A stretch of DNA of 64,000 nucleotides from Arthrobacter sp. UKPF54-2 (GTDB lineage Bacteria; Actinomycetota; Actinomycetes; Actinomycetales; Micrococcaceae). Both the position numbers and the translations under genes were made by a program. The notes beneath the pieces were generated by a model, which was given only the letters and a program-made list of their open reading frames with translations, was not told the DNA's origin and did no database searches. The stretch covers positions 496,001 to 560,000 of the forward strand of contig NZ_CP040174.1 in assembly GCF_007858535.1 (NCBI RefSeq), given 5' to 3'. This document shows positions 44,184 to 53,832 of the stretch, piece by piece; the first letter of the stretch is position 1, and the number at the start of each line of letters is the position of its first letter.

Positions 44184-44804
44184 TTACTTGAAGCCGGGGC
44201 CCAGGACGACGACGAGGGGCATCTTGAATTCGGCCGAATCGACGAGCGTTGCGATCCCCAGGAGCGAGCCCAGTGCTTCGGCGTTGGCTTTCTGGGCCGG
44301 GCCGTTGTAGAAGACCACCGAGGTCTGCTGCCGGGCGCCGCCCCAGTTGCCGAGCGGGCCGAGGACCCACCCCGCCGAGGTGACAGTGGTGCCGACGCGG
44401 CCGGCCAGGCCCGCCGTCGCAGTTCCGTTGTAGATGGCCACCGGCTGCGTTTTGTCCACGGCCGCGCTCGGTGTGGCTGAGGCGGACGGCGTCGAGCCTG
44501 CGGGGGCGAGGCTGCCGGTCGGCTCGGAACTGGCGGAGGGGGTGGCGGCGGCCGTGGTGGGGGCCGGCGACGCAGCGGCGTTGTTGCTGGCCTGGTCCGC
44601 GGTCATGGCTGACCCGCCAGCGGGACCGAAGCCCAGCTTGGGCAGCAGGAGGAAGGCGACGAGGCCGATTGCGAGGGCCGCGGCGCCAAAGGAGAGGATG
44701 GGACCCAATCGGCGGGAGCGGGGTGCGGAAACTGTCCGGTGGACGCCTTGGCGTGTGGAGGTCTCCGGGACCCGATCAAATTCATCCCGAGCGTACTTGG
44801 TCAT
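44184..44804 (-). CDS. LytR C-terminal-domain envelope protein
   Basis: A 206-aa protein with a short cytosolic N-terminus, one transmembrane helix (ILSFGAAALAIGLVAFLLLP, about 35-54), a Ser/Ala/Pro/Thr-rich linker, and a C-terminal LytR_C domain (VAIYNGTATAGLAGRVGTTVTSAGWVLGPL and KMPLVVVLGPGF). It likely acts in the wall, perhaps binding LytR-CpsA-Psr ligases or glycans. ATG 44804 starts MTKYARDEFDRVPETS, which looks like a conserved actinobacterial N-terminus. It lies close to the DUF3263 gene on the same strand. Confidence 0.85.
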   Translation of the reverse strand: MTKYARDEFDRVPETSTRQGVHRTVSAPRSRRLGPILSFGAAALAIGLVAFLLLPKLGFGPAGGSAMTADQASNNAAASPAPTTAAATPSASSEPTGSLAPAGSTPSASATPSAAVDKTQPVAIYNGTATAGLAGRVGTTVTSAGWVLGPLGNWGGARQQTSVVFYNGPAQKANAEALGSLLGIATLVDSAEFKMPLVVVLGPGFK

Positions 44805-44895
44805 GGTAAAACGACGTCCTTGCTGATTTCTGGCTGATGGCCCGCCGTCGGAATCCTCGCGGATTTGCGCGCCTCCGGCTGGATTTCCCGCGGTT

Positions 44896-45213
44896 TTACG
44901 CGTCTGAGCCGAGGCGGCGGGCGGTGCGGGCACGTTGTCGTGACGTACGTAGTCTACGCAATCTCTTGACCAGCATGGGATCGTGGGCCAGCGCCGCCTC
45001 GGTATCGATCAGGGCGTTGAGGATCTGGTAGTAGTGCGTGGCCGAGAGGTCAAAAAGCTCCCGGATGGCCTGTTCCTTGGCGCCGGCGTACTTCCACCAC
45101 TGCCGCTCCAGGGCGAGCATCTGCTGGTCCCGGCTGCTCAGCGGCGAGTCGGCGGCGGCCGGCGATGGCTGGATGTCCTCCGCCGGCAGGTACTCGGGTG
45201 CTGCTTGGGCCAC
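44896..45213 (-). CDS. DUF3263 family protein
   Basis: A 105-aa helical protein with an Ala/Pro N-terminus and a DUF3263 helix bundle ([53 protein letters not shown]). The basic C-terminus and HTH-like helix spacing suggest nucleic-acid binding. GTG 45213 with AGGGAG 6 nt upstream. It is divergent from ung. The family is actinobacterial and of unknown function. Confidence 0.85.
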   Translation of the reverse strand: MAQAAPEYLPAEDIQPSPAAADSPLSSRDQQMLALERQWWKYAGAKEQAIRELFDLSATHYYQILNALIDTEAALAHDPMLVKRLRRLRTSRQRARTARRLGSDA

Positions 45214-45320
45214 GACGCGCTCCCTGGCTGGTTCCGATAGTTGTCCCCCACATGCTACGGCCGAATAACAGCCTTGTCATTTATCGGGCGGGTCGCGGAA
45301 GGTCCTGCGAGAATGTGACC

Positions 45321-46100
45321 GTGCCCAACTCGCCGCATCCTGATGCCCTCTTCGACCTCGAGCCAGAGACTGCCGGGACGGCGGCCTTCGCAGACATGGC
45401 GCGGCAGCCGCTGGACGAGCTGATGGCGCCGGATTGGGCGGCCGCGCTGGCCCCGGTCGAGGGGCAGCTGCGGGAGGTCCTGGAGTTCCTCGCCGCCGAG
45501 GTGGCCGGCGGCCACGAGGTGCTCCCGGCGCCGTCGAACCTGCTGCGCGCCTTCCGCCAGCCGCTCGCCGGCGTCCGGGTGCTGATCGTGGGCCAGGACC
45601 CGTACCCCACGCCGGGCCACGCCGTCGGGCTGTCTTTCGCCGTGGACGGCGCCACGCGTCCGGTCCCGCGCAGCCTGGCCAACATCTACAAGGAGCTCGA
45701 CGCCGACCTTGGGCTGCCGCCGCGGGTCCACGGAGACCTGGGCCGCTGGTCGGAGCAGGGTGTGCTGCTGCTCAACAGGGTCCTCAGCGTCCGGGCCGGC
45801 GCCGCCGGGTCGCACCGCGGCAAGGGCTGGGAAGCCGTCACGGCCGCGGCCATCACGGCCCTCACACTGCGCCGCGGCGACGACGGCGCCCCGTTTCCGC
45901 TGGTCGCGGTCCTCTGGGGCAAGGATGCTGCGGGCGTGCGGCCGTTACTCGGCTCCGCCGCCGTGATCGCCAGCGCACATCCCAGTCCCCTCTCGGCCTC
46001 CCGCGGGTTCTTCGGCTCCCGGCCCTTCAGCCGGGTAAATGAGCTGCTCACCGCCCAAGGGGACGGCACGGTGGACTGGGAACTGCCGCCGCTGCCGTGA
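45321..46100 (+). CDS. ung: Uracil-DNA glycosylase
   Basis: A 259-aa repair enzyme that removes uracil from DNA. The catalytic motif [14 protein letters not shown], the [22 protein letters not shown] block and the DNA-intercalation motif [18 protein letters not shown] are intact. A UNG family-1 protein of normal length with a slightly long N-terminus. The start is GTG 45321; another GTG two codons earlier is possible. It is divergent from the DUF3263 gene and followed 25 nt later by the siderophore-interacting protein gene. Confidence 0.96.
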   Translation: MPNSPHPDALFDLEPETAGTAAFADMARQPLDELMAPDWAAALAPVEGQLREVLEFLAAEVAGGHEVLPAPSNLLRAFRQPLAGVRVLIVGQDPYPTPGHAVGLSFAVDGATRPVPRSLANIYKELDADLGLPPRVHGDLGRWSEQGVLLLNRVLSVRAGAAGSHRGKGWEAVTAAAITALTLRRGDDGAPFPLVAVLWGKDAAGVRPLLGSAAVIASAHPSPLSASRGFFGSRPFSRVNELLTAQGDGTVDWELPPLP

Positions 46101-46109
46101 GCAGATCTT

Positions 46110-46123
46110 GGCTAGGCTTAGCC
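46110..46123 (+). promoter_or_regulatory. IdeR-box-like palindrome with leaderless -10
   Basis: GGCTA (46110-46114) and TAGCC (46119-46123) form a perfect inverted repeat just before ATG 46126. TAGGCT (46113-46118) matches TANNNT and ends 7 nt before the ATG, so the mRNA is probably leaderless. The stretch beginning CTTGGCTAGGCTTAGCC agrees with the 19-bp IdeR/DmdR iron box at 11 positions, so iron repression is plausible. Confidence 0.5.
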
Positions 46124-46125
46124 GC

Positions 46126-46965
46126 ATGACTTCGCTCCCCGCCGCCACCAGCGCCAACCGGAACTCCCGGCCCCAGACCAGCCTCGCGGTCCTGCGGCGC
46201 GAGCAACTCTCGCCGCATATGGTCCGGATTGTTGCCGGAGGCCCCGGCTTCGCCGACTACGTCAACAACAGCTACGTGGACCGGTACGTCAAGATTGCGT
46301 TCCCGCAGCCCGGGATTGACTATCCGCAGCCGCTGGACCTCTGGGCCATCCGGGAATCCCATCCGCGCGAACAGTGGCCGCACACCCGGACCTACACGGT
46401 CCGCTGGGTTGACGCGGCCGCGGCCGAGCTCGCGATCGACTTCGTGATCCACGGCGACGAAGGCCTCGCCGGGCCGTGGGCCGCGGCCGCCCAGGCCGGC
46501 GACACGCTCGTCTTTACCGGGCCGGGTGGCGGCTACAACCCGGATCCGGCGGCCGATTGGTACCTCTTTGCGGGCGACGAATCCGCCCTGCCGGCGATCA
46601 GCGCCGCGATTGAGTCCCTCCCCCGCGACGCCCGGGGCCTGGCGTTCCTGGAGGTGGACGGCGACGCCGACGTGCTGGCCCTCGACGCCCCAGCCGGCGT
46701 CGAGCTGCGCTGGCTCCTGCGACGCGGCGCGCCGGCCGGCAGCACCCCGCTGCTGGTGGACGCCGTGCGCGACGCCGTGTGGCCGGACGGCCGGGTCCAG
46801 GTCTTCGCCCATGGTGAGCGCGGCGCCATGAAAGGCCTGCGCGAGGTGTTCTTCGCCCAGCGCGGCCTTGAACGGGCCCAGGTCTCGCTGTCCGGTTACT
46901 GGGCCCAGGGCCGGGTGGAAGACGATTTCCAGGCCGAGAAGAAGCTGCCGATCGGCAAAATCTAG
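46126..46965 (+). CDS. Siderophore-interacting protein
   Basis: A 279-aa flavoprotein reductase of the FAD_binding_9/SIP family that releases iron from ferric siderophores. Sequence blocks: RTYTVRWVDAAAAELAIDFVIHG (FAD-binding barrel), GPGGGYNPDPAADWYLFAGDESALPAI (NAD(P)H side) and the C-terminal LSGYWAQGRVEDDFQAEK typical of SIP. The ATG at 46126 lacks an RBS but is placed 7 nt from a -10 box. Regulation by IdeR is suggested by the overlapping palindrome, and ideR is present in this window. Confidence 0.92.
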   Translation: MTSLPAATSANRNSRPQTSLAVLRREQLSPHMVRIVAGGPGFADYVNNSYVDRYVKIAFPQPGIDYPQPLDLWAIRESHPREQWPHTRTYTVRWVDAAAAELAIDFVIHGDEGLAGPWAAAAQAGDTLVFTGPGGGYNPDPAADWYLFAGDESALPAISAAIESLPRDARGLAFLEVDGDADVLALDAPAGVELRWLLRRGAPAGSTPLLVDAVRDAVWPDGRVQVFAHGERGAMKGLREVFFAQRGLERAQVSLSGYWAQGRVEDDFQAEKKLPIGKI

Positions 46966-46975
46966 CCGCGGCGGG

Positions 46976-48472
46976 TCAGCGGCGCCGGGCCCGGCGCCGT
47001 TCGTTGCTGGCCAGGCTACGGGTCAGGGGCCGGGCGAGCGTGTCACCGAGCACGATGCCCGCGGCGACGCCGAGCACGATCGCCCCGGCGTTGAGCATCC
47101 CGCCGGCTCCCATCAGGATCTCGGACTCCTCGATCGTCAATACATACATGGACCGGAATATAGTCAGGCCGGGCAGCAGGATGAGCGCTGCAGGCACGGC
47201 GACAACCAGCTGCGGCGCCCCCATCCGCAGCGCCACCACCCGGGCCAGCAGGCCGATCACAACGGCGGCGAGGGCCGGAGCGAACCGGGGGCCGATGCCC
47301 GCGGCGGTTCCACCAATGAGCACCAGGTGCCCGACGACGCCGACGGCCGCCGTCGGCAGCAGCAGCTTCAGCGAGGTCTGCTCCGTCACGCCGATCGCGA
47401 CCACGGCGATGGCGACCAGGGGAACCAGCGCCCACAACGGATACATCGGCGGGAATGTTTCGGTGACATCGATGGCTTCCATGCCGGTCATCGCCCCCAC
47501 TACGAAGCCGACGGCGATCCCGGCGACAAGGGCTCCGAAGGTCAGCATGGTGGAGAGGAACCGGCCGGCCGCCGTGACGGGGAAGCCGTTGATCGCGTCC
47601 TGCACCGAGGAGACGAGCCGGCCGGTGGGGAGCAGCAGGAGAATCCCGCCCACCACCACGATCGCGGGGGCGATCTGCAGCCCGATCCGGTCACCGAAGC
47701 GCCACAGCAGCAAGGCGATAAGTGTGACCACAAAGGAACAGGCCGCCGTGATGAAGAAGTCCGGTGTGCGCCAGCGCCCCAGTTGCCGCGCCAGCAGGCT
47801 GATCAGCAGGTTGGAGAGGAAGGCGACCCCGGAGGCGGCCAGGTCCCCGCCGAGCACACCGACGAAGACCGCCGAGAAGACGCCGAAGGCAACGGTGACC
47901 ATCCAGCGCGGGAAGGGTTTCGGGCTGTGGGTGATCTCGTCGAGCCGGCGCACCGCTTCCTCGCGCCCCACACCGCCGGCCACAATCTCGGTGACCAGCT
48001 GGTGAACCTCGGCCAGGCCGGCGTAGTTGTTGGTCCAGGACCGCACAACGCGCAGCAGCGAGATGGGCGTCTGGTCCTTGGGCGCGTAGTTGATCGCCAC
48101 CGACTGGTTGGTGATGTCCACCTCGATGTTCTTCAGCCCCAGCGCGGCGGTGATCGCAATGATGCTGGTTTCCACTTCGAGGGCGCCGGCGCCATACCGG
48201 AACATCGATTCGGCCAGCTTGAGCGCGAAATCGATCGTCTTGCGGGCGGACGTGTCCACACCGCCCACCTGGATCATCGGGTTGGCGTACGGGCTGCCCG
48301 CCAGCCGGTCAACGATGCTCAGCGGGGCCGTCGGAGGATTTTCACCCTGGACCAGCCGGCGCAGCATCCGTTTGGCGGCAGCGTTCTGGCGCACCTGCAG
48401 CGGCGACATCGGCTGGGTCTTGGGCAAGCCGTCGGTGGGCGGCCTGCGCTGTCCGTCGGTTTCCTTGGTCAT
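46976..48472 (-). CDS. Threonine/serine exporter family (ThrE-like)
   Basis: A 498-aa membrane protein. An N-terminal cytosolic part carries AGSPYANPMIQVGGVDTSARKTIDFALKLAESMFRYGAGA and a ThrE-type hydrolase-like domain (residues about 75-215). About ten hydrophobic helices follow (FAVFVGVLGGDLAASGVAFL, LVAGIAVGFVVGAMTG, LVPLVAIAVVAIGV, VGHLVLIGGTAAGIG, LILLPGLTIFRSMYVL). This matches the DUF1212/DUF3815 exporter family of Corynebacterium ThrE, which moves threonine and serine outward. ATG 48472. Its placement near serine genes is suggestive but not proof of substrate. Confidence 0.9.
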   Translation of the reverse strand: MTKETDGQRRPPTDGLPKTQPMSPLQVRQNAAAKRMLRRLVQGENPPTAPLSIVDRLAGSPYANPMIQVGGVDTSARKTIDFALKLAESMFRYGAGALEVETSIIAITAALGLKNIEVDITNQSVAINYAPKDQTPISLLRVVRSWTNNYAGLAEVHQLVTEIVAGGVGREEAVRRLDEITHSPKPFPRWMVTVAFGVFSAVFVGVLGGDLAASGVAFLSNLLISLLARQLGRWRTPDFFITAACSFVVTLIALLLWRFGDRIGLQIAPAIVVVGGILLLLPTGRLVSSVQDAINGFPVTAAGRFLSTMLTFGALVAGIAVGFVVGAMTGMEAIDVTETFPPMYPLWALVPLVAIAVVAIGVTEQTSLKLLLPTAAVGVVGHLVLIGGTAAGIGPRFAPALAAVVIGLLARVVALRMGAPQLVVAVPAALILLPGLTIFRSMYVLTIEESEILMGAGGMLNAGAIVLGVAAGIVLGDTLARPLTRSLASNERRRARRR

Positions 48473-48502
48473 TCCGGCGTCCTCAACTGTCCGTACGTCG
48501 GT

Positions 48503-49591
48503 CTAGTAGAACTGCTGGCCCGTGCGCCGCGTGTACAGCTGGCGGGCGACGCGCTCCCCGGCGGCCATCCAGGCCTTGTACTTCAGCGGACTCAGGACCT
48601 GGTCGTAGCAGCCGACGAAGTCCGTGACGGTCTTGCTGAAGCTGGTCTTGAACAGGCCCAGTCCGTGGAAGGGGTTGGACGTGTCCTTGAGCTGATCGCT
48701 GGGCGGGGTGCCGCAGAAATCGTACTCGGTGCAGCCGAGCTCCCTCACCTGGTTGATGGCCGTCCACTGCACCAGGTGGGAGTCGCCGTACTGGCTGCGC
48801 TTCTGCAGGGATCCGCCGTCCTTGTACGTTCCCTTGCGGCCATAATTGATGATGAATGCGCCCACCGAGGGCACCCCGTTTTCGTAGACAAACAGCAGCC
48901 GGCCCTGGCCGCGTTTGATGAAGTTGGTCCAGAACTGGCGGTAGTATTCGTACTCGCGCACCCGGACCTGGGACTTGGCTTCCACCGTGGTGGTCATCAG
49001 CGCGTACATGGCCCGGAAGTTCTCCTCGCCGGGGTCCACGTTGTGGACCTCGACGCCTTCCCGGATGGCGCGGCGGACGGCGTTGCGCCCGCGCGAGTGC
49101 AGGTTGCGCAGCAGCTGGTTCTCCTCCGGGGAGATGTCCAGCAGCGCCGTCGAGTCGTTGGGCTGCAGGTTGTGGGTCTTGACCAGGCCGGCGCCTTCGA
49201 TCACGCGCCGGGCGTCGTCGGACCGGATGATGTCCGGCTCGATCTTGATGGCGAAGACCCCCAGCCGGGCGCGCTTGACGAACTCGGCGTTCGCCGCGGC
49301 AATCCCGGGGATGTCCTCAACGGATGCCACATCCGGGCCCTTGATCAGGTACCAGAGCTTGCCGAGCAGCGGAAAGGACTTCTCCAGGACGAGGTTGTAG
49401 CTCGTGTAGTCGGTGGTCTCGTAGACCAGGTGCAGCGGTTTCCAGCCGAAGTGCTGCTTGACCTCGGCGAAGGCCTCCGATTGCAGCAGGTTGCCGCCGT
49501 TGGGGTTCGCCGTGACGTGGGCATCCCAGTTGGCGATCTCTTCGGTTGAGGCAAAACGTGCAGTGAATTCACGCAAGGGGGCGGCATCCAA
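48503..49591 (-). CDS. Fem-family peptidoglycan bridge transferase
   Basis: A 362-aa transferase of the FemXAB family, which adds amino acids from tRNA to the lipid II stem peptide to build the interpeptide bridge. It shows NLLQSEAFAEVKQHFGWKP, RNLHSRGRNAVRRAIREGVEV, GAFIINYGRKGTYKDGGS, HLVQWTAINQVRELGCTEYDF and KTSFSKTVTDFVGCYD, the GNAT-like twin-domain pattern. The start is TTG 49591. The likely amino acid is glycine, alanine or serine as in Arthrobacter walls, but this cannot be fixed here. The ThrE-like gene follows 30 nt downstream. Confidence 0.9.
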   Translation of the reverse strand: MDAAPLREFTARFASTEEIANWDAHVTANPNGGNLLQSEAFAEVKQHFGWKPLHLVYETTDYTSYNLVLEKSFPLLGKLWYLIKGPDVASVEDIPGIAAANAEFVKRARLGVFAIKIEPDIIRSDDARRVIEGAGLVKTHNLQPNDSTALLDISPEENQLLRNLHSRGRNAVRRAIREGVEVHNVDPGEENFRAMYALMTTTVEAKSQVRVREYEYYRQFWTNFIKRGQGRLLFVYENGVPSVGAFIINYGRKGTYKDGGSLQKRSQYGDSHLVQWTAINQVRELGCTEYDFCGTPPSDQLKDTSNPFHGLGLFKTSFSKTVTDFVGCYDQVLSPLKYKAWMAAGERVARQLYTRRTGQQFY

Positions 49592-49712
49592 TCATTGCGG
49601 TACGAGCTTCGGCGGCATGGCTGGCATGCCGTCCCAAGTCTATCGGGCGGCCGGGGCGGTCCGGGGCGCCCGGCCCTGTCCCGGCCACCGGCCCCGGGAC
49701 TAGGCTGGGGGC

Positions 49713-50225
49713 ATGCAAGCGCAGCCGGAACCCCGGGGCCCCGCCGCCCAGGCACTCGCCCTGCTCGTGTTGCTCGGCGCTTCGGCACTCGTCGCGGCCC
49801 TCGGCGGGCTGGCCTCCGCGGTCAACGTCGACGGCTGGTACGCCGCCGCGGACAAGGCGCCCTGGTCCCCGCCGAACTGGCTGTTCGGGCCGGTCTGGAC
49901 GCTGCTCTACATCGCAATGGCCGGGGCCGCCTGGCTGGTATGGCGCAGCCGGTCCCCCGCGAGGAGGCCGGCCCTCACTGCCTACGGCGTCCAGTTGGTG
50001 TTGAACCTGCTGTGGACGCCGGCATTCTTCGGCCTGTATCCGGCCTTCGGAACACCGGCGCTGTGGATCGGCTTTGTGATCATCGTGGCGCTGGCCGTCG
50101 CCGTGGCCGTCACGGTGTTGCGGTTCGGCCCGATCAGCCGCGCCGCGGGGCTGCTGATGCTCCCCTACCTGACCTGGATCGTGTTCGCTTCATCCCTGAA
50201 CCTCTGGGCGGCGCTGAACAACTGA
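49713..50225 (+). CDS. TspO/MBR family protein
   Basis: A 170-aa five-helix membrane protein. WYAAADKAPWSPPNWLFGPVWTLLYIAMAGAAWLVW is the TspO signature (W and P-rich loop plus helix 2), and LVLNLLWTPAFFGLYP, with a conserved tryptophan/asparagine, is helix 3. TspO binds porphyrins and steroids and influences tetrapyrrole metabolism and stress responses. ATG 49713. Convergent with sdaA (4-nt gap). No tetrapyrrole genes are nearby. Confidence 0.93.
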   Translation: MQAQPEPRGPAAQALALLVLLGASALVAALGGLASAVNVDGWYAAADKAPWSPPNWLFGPVWTLLYIAMAGAAWLVWRSRSPARRPALTAYGVQLVLNLLWTPAFFGLYPAFGTPALWIGFVIIVALAVAVAVTVLRFGPISRAAGLLMLPYLTWIVFASSLNLWAALNN

Positions 50226-50229
50226 GTCC

Positions 50230-51642
50230 TCAGCATTCGACGACGTTGACGGCGAGGCCGCCCATGGCGGTTTCTTTGTATTTGGAGCTCATGTCCTTGC
50301 CGGTTTCGCGCATGGTCACGATGACTTCATCGAGGGAAACCCGGTGCGACCCGTCGCCCCAGAGGGCCATTTTGGCGGCGTTGATGGCTTTGGCCGCGGC
50401 GATCGCGTTGCGTTCGATGCAGGGGATCTGCACGAGCCCGCCGATCGGGTCGCAGGTCAGGCCGAGGTTGTGTTCCATCGCGATTTCCGCGGCGTTCTCG
50501 ACCTGGGCCGGGGTGCCGCCCATGACTTCGGCCAGGCCCGCGGCGGCCATCGACGACGCCGAGCCCACCTCGCCCTGGCAGCCGACCTCGGCGCCGGAGA
50601 TAGAGGCCTGTTCCTTGTAGAGCACCCCGACCGCGCCGGCGGTCAGCAGGAACTTCACCACCGTGTCGTCGCGGTCGGCCTGGCTGGCTTTGTCCATGCC
50701 GGGGGCGAAGTGCAGGGCGTAGTAGAGCACCGCGGGGATGATCCCGGCCGCGCCGTTGGTGGGGGCGGTGACGACGCGGCCGCCGGAGGCGTTCTCCTCG
50801 TTCACGGCGAGGGCGATCAGGTTCACCCATTCCTGCCAGTACTTCGGGTCCCGGTAGCCGGGGTCCTGGTCCGCGTTTTCCTTCAGCAGGCGTTCGTGCC
50901 AGTCCGGGGCGCGGCGGCGGACCTTGAGCCCGCCGGGCAGCAGCCCGGTCCGCTTCAGGGAGGTGTCCACGCACTCGGCCATCACGGAGTAGATGTGCAG
51001 GAGGCCTTCGCGGATCTCCTCCTCGGCGCGGGAGGCGCGTTCGTTGACTAACATGACCTCCCCGATCGAGAGCCCGCGGGCCTGGCAGTGTTCGAGCAGT
51101 TCCGCGGCGGTGCGGAACGGCAGCGGCAGGTCCTTGATGGAGGCGTCGAGTTCCTTCAGCGCGGCATCTTCTTCGCCCTCGCGGACGATGAAGCCGCCGC
51201 CGACGGAGAAGAACGTGGCGCTGTGCAGGGTCCCGCCGTCGGCGTCGGCCACGGTGAAGGTCATGCCGTTCGTGTGCCGGGGCAGGATGGTGAGCGGGCG
51301 CAGCACCATGTCCTTCACCCCGTAGGGCAGGGGCACGGCGCCGGCGAGCTGCAGGGTGCCGGTGTCGGCGATGGCGGCCAGCCGCTCCTCGACCTCCGCG
51401 GGGAGGATCTTCTCCGGGTGGTAGCCCTCCAGGCCCAGCAGGATGGCCGTCATGGTCCCGTGCCCGTGCCCGGTCGCGGCCAATGACCCGTACAGGTCCA
51501 CCCGGAGCGACGCCACCCGGTCCAGGGCACCGGAGGCCTTGAGTTCCTCGGCGAACACCGCCGCGGCCCGCATCGGGCCAACGGTGTGCGAGCTTGACGG
51601 CCCCAATCCGATGGAAAAGAGATCAAAAACGCCAACAGCCAT
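50230..51642 (-). CDS. sdaA: L-serine ammonia-lyase (single chain)
   Basis: A 470-aa iron-sulfur serine dehydratase: serine to pyruvate and ammonia. It begins [23 protein letters not shown], with the small-domain GPSSSHT motif; the large domain has [23 protein letters not shown] and [17 protein letters not shown]. Three cluster cysteines lie in [13 protein letters not shown] and IPCIERN, and the protein ends in a Cys that plugs the site. ATG 51642. It is the last gene of the gcv-glyA-sdaA run on one strand, so it finishes glycine-to-pyruvate conversion; a 400-bp repeat-bearing gap separates it from glyA. Confidence 0.96.
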   Translation of the reverse strand: MAVGVFDLFSIGLGPSSSHTVGPMRAAAVFAEELKASGALDRVASLRVDLYGSLAATGHGHGTMTAILLGLEGYHPEKILPAEVEERLAAIADTGTLQLAGAVPLPYGVKDMVLRPLTILPRHTNGMTFTVADADGGTLHSATFFSVGGGFIVREGEEDAALKELDASIKDLPLPFRTAAELLEHCQARGLSIGEVMLVNERASRAEEEIREGLLHIYSVMAECVDTSLKRTGLLPGGLKVRRRAPDWHERLLKENADQDPGYRDPKYWQEWVNLIALAVNEENASGGRVVTAPTNGAAGIIPAVLYYALHFAPGMDKASQADRDDTVVKFLLTAGAVGVLYKEQASISGAEVGCQGEVGSASSMAAAGLAEVMGGTPAQVENAAEIAMEHNLGLTCDPIGGLVQIPCIERNAIAAAKAINAAKMALWGDGSHRVSLDEVIVTMRETGKDMSSKYKETAMGGLAVNVVEC

Positions 51643-51745
51643 TACTGAATCCTAACTAGGCACTGCGGTCGGTGGGAGGGCTGGGTTGGTGGTTGGGCGG
51701 GCTTGCGTGGCGGTCGGGTTTGGGTGGCGGTCGGGTGGGATCCTC

Positions 51746-52007
51746 CGCGTGCTCGGTCGGCGCCGCCCGCTGAGCGGACGTCGCACTCCCTTAGACGCAC
51801 GCTTCCGGAACCCGCCCAACCGCCGTACCCACGTCGCCTACCCCTGTGGCCCAGTTGAGCCGCCTCGGTGAGACGATTCCCGAGGGGGCGGATCGCCGTA
51901 GTTTTCGAAAGCGTGCGTCTAAGCGTGGGCCCACACCGTCAGGCTTCCCTGGCCGAGCTTGCGAGGCTAGGGAGACGGTGGGGAGGACGAGCGGGCACGC
52001 GTGAAAA
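51746..52007. repeat. Inverted-repeat element, copy A (sdaA-glyA gap)
   Basis: Left arm: CGCGTGCTCGG (from 51746) and TTAGACGCACGCTTCCGGAA (51791-51810). Right arm: AAGCGTGCGTCTAAGCG (51909-51925), then CCCTGGCC-GAGCTTGCGA-GGCTAGGG and ACGAGCGGGCACGCG (ends 52001). The arms are inverted copies, with the right arm extended by an internal stem-loop. It has the same layout as copy B at 53833. It fills most of the gap 51643-52042, where there is no gene. It looks like a non-autonomous, dispersed structured element rather than a transposon; no transposase or target duplication was seen. Confidence 0.75.
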
Positions 52008-52042
52008 GTCCGGTCCGCCGGACCCGGAGCAAGCCGGAACTC

Positions 52043-53374
52043 TTATCCGAGGTTGCTGACCGCCGGGTAGAGCGGGTGGGCGGCGGCGAGGGTCTGGACC
52101 CGGGTGCGGAGCCCGGAGAGGTCCGTGCCGGCGTCGGCGGTCAGCGCCTCGGCGATGATGTCCGCGACCTCGGCGAACGCGGCCTCGCCGAAGCCGCGGG
52201 TCGCCAGCGCAGGGGTGCCGATCCGCAGGCCGGAGGTGACCATCGGCGGGCGCGGGTCGAACGGGACGGCGTTGCGGTTGACGGTGATGTCGATCGCCGC
52301 GAGCCGGTCCTCGGCTTCCTGGCCGTTGAGCTCGCACTCGCGCAGGTCCACCAGGACCAGGTGCACGTCGGTGCCGCCGGAGATCACGTTGATCCCCTTC
52401 GCGGTCACGTCCGGCTGAACCAGGCGCTCGGCGAGGATCCGGGCGCCGGCGAGGACACGTTCCTGGCGTTCCTTGAACTCCGGGGACGCGGCGATCTTGA
52501 AGGCGACGGCCTTGCCGGCGATGACGTGCTCGAGCGGGCCGCCCTGCTGGCCCGGGAACACGGCCGAGTTGATCTTCTTGGCGATGTCGGCATCGTTGGA
52601 CAGGATGATGCCGCCGCGCGGACCGGCGAGGGTCTTGTGCGTGGTGGACGTCGTGACGTGGGCGTGCGGGACCGGGGAGGGGTGCAGCCCGGCCGCGACG
52701 AGCCCGGCGAAGTGCGCCATGTCCACCATCAGGTAGGCCCCCACCGAGTCGGCGATCCGGCGGAACTCGGCGAAGTCCAGCTGCCGGGCGTACGCGGACC
52801 AGCCGGCCACAATGAGCTGCGGCTTGTGCTCGTGGGCCAGGCGATCCACCTCGGCCATGTCGATCCGGTGGTCATCCTCCCGGACCTGGTACGGGATGAC
52901 GTTGTAGAGCCGGCCGGAGAAGTTGATCTTCATACCGTGTGTCAGGTGCCCGCCGTGGGCCAGGTTCAGGCCCATGATCGTGTCGCCCGGACGGATCAGG
53001 GCGTGCATCACCGAGGCGTTCGCCTGCGCACCCGAGTGCGGCTGCACGTTGGCGTAGTCGGCACCGAACAGGGCCTTGACCCGGTCGATGGCGAGCTGTT
53101 CGATCACGTCGACGTGCTCGCAGCCGCCGTAGTAGCGCTTGCCCGGGTAGCCCTCGGCGTACTTGTTCGTCAACACCGAGCCCTGCGCCTGCATCACGGC
53201 ACGGGCCGTGTGGTTCTCCGAGGCGATCATCTCCAGGCCGTCACGCTGGCGGCCCAGCTCCGCGTCGATCCGCGCTGCGATCTCCGGATCCAGCACGGAC
53301 AGCTCCGCGTCCAGGGACGGGGACACGACCTGCTCGAAGCTCGTCAGGGTGCCTGCCGCCGCAGCCCCGCTCAC
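52043..53374 (-). CDS. glyA: Serine hydroxymethyltransferase
   Basis: A 443-aa PLP enzyme interconverting serine and glycine with tetrahydrofolate. Typical blocks are [38 protein letters not shown], the PLP lysine in [15 protein letters not shown], and [16 protein letters not shown]. The start GTG 53374 overlaps the gcvH stop (GTGA), so it is translationally coupled to the glycine-cleavage genes. In this gene order it uses the methylene-tetrahydrofolate made by GcvT to turn glycine into serine for SdaA. The N-terminus carries about 15 extra residues. Confidence 0.97.
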   Translation of the reverse strand: MSGAAAAGTLTSFEQVVSPSLDAELSVLDPEIAARIDAELGRQRDGLEMIASENHTARAVMQAQGSVLTNKYAEGYPGKRYYGGCEHVDVIEQLAIDRVKALFGADYANVQPHSGAQANASVMHALIRPGDTIMGLNLAHGGHLTHGMKINFSGRLYNVIPYQVREDDHRIDMAEVDRLAHEHKPQLIVAGWSAYARQLDFAEFRRIADSVGAYLMVDMAHFAGLVAAGLHPSPVPHAHVTTSTTHKTLAGPRGGIILSNDADIAKKINSAVFPGQQGGPLEHVIAGKAVAFKIAASPEFKERQERVLAGARILAERLVQPDVTAKGINVISGGTDVHLVLVDLRECELNGQEAEDRLAAIDITVNRNAVPFDPRPPMVTSGLRIGTPALATRGFGEAAFAEVADIIAEALTADAGTDLSGLRTRVQTLAAAHPLYPAVSNLG

Positions 53375-53754
53375 AGTTCGCCGCCGTTGGCTGCAGCGTA
53401 CTCTTCGGCCGACATCAGCGGGCCTTCTTCGGCCACGGCGACCTTGAACAGCCAGCCGGCGCCGTACGGGTCGCTGTTGATCAGCGCCGGATCGGACACA
53501 ACAGCGTCGTTGACCTCGGTGACCTCACCGGTGACCGGGGCGTACAGGTCCGAGACCGACTTGGTCGACTCGACCTCGCCGCAGGTCTCGCCCGCAGTGA
53601 CCGTGGCGCCGACCTCGGGCAGGTCCACGTAGACGATGTCGCCGAGGGCATCCGTGGCGACGGCGGAGATGCCGATGGACACAACGTTCCCGCCCTCCCG
53701 GGCAACCCACTCGTGCTCGTCGGAGTACTGCAATTCAGGGGCAACTTTTGCCAT
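53371..53754 (-). CDS. gcvH: Glycine cleavage system H protein
   Basis: A 127-aa lipoyl carrier shuttling the methylamine group between GcvP and GcvT. The lipoylated lysine lies in [12 protein letters not shown] near residue 63, with [11 protein letters not shown] and GWLFKVAV flanking as in the family. ATG 53754 gives the normal length; the longer open frame before it is not protein-like. Coupled to glyA by GTGA. It is separated from gcvT by the 470-bp gap that holds element B. Confidence 0.96.
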   Translation of the reverse strand: MAKVAPELQYSDEHEWVAREGGNVVSIGISAVATDALGDIVYVDLPEVGATVTAGETCGEVESTKSVSDLYAPVTGEVTEVNDAVVSDPALINSDPYGAGWLFKVAVAEEGPLMSAEEYAAANGGEL

Positions 53755-53832
53755 GTGTTTTTCCTTTACGTTTGAAAAGTCGTGGGGCCGCTTAAGTGTG
53801 GCTGGGTTGGGTGGCGGATGAGGCGATTCCTC

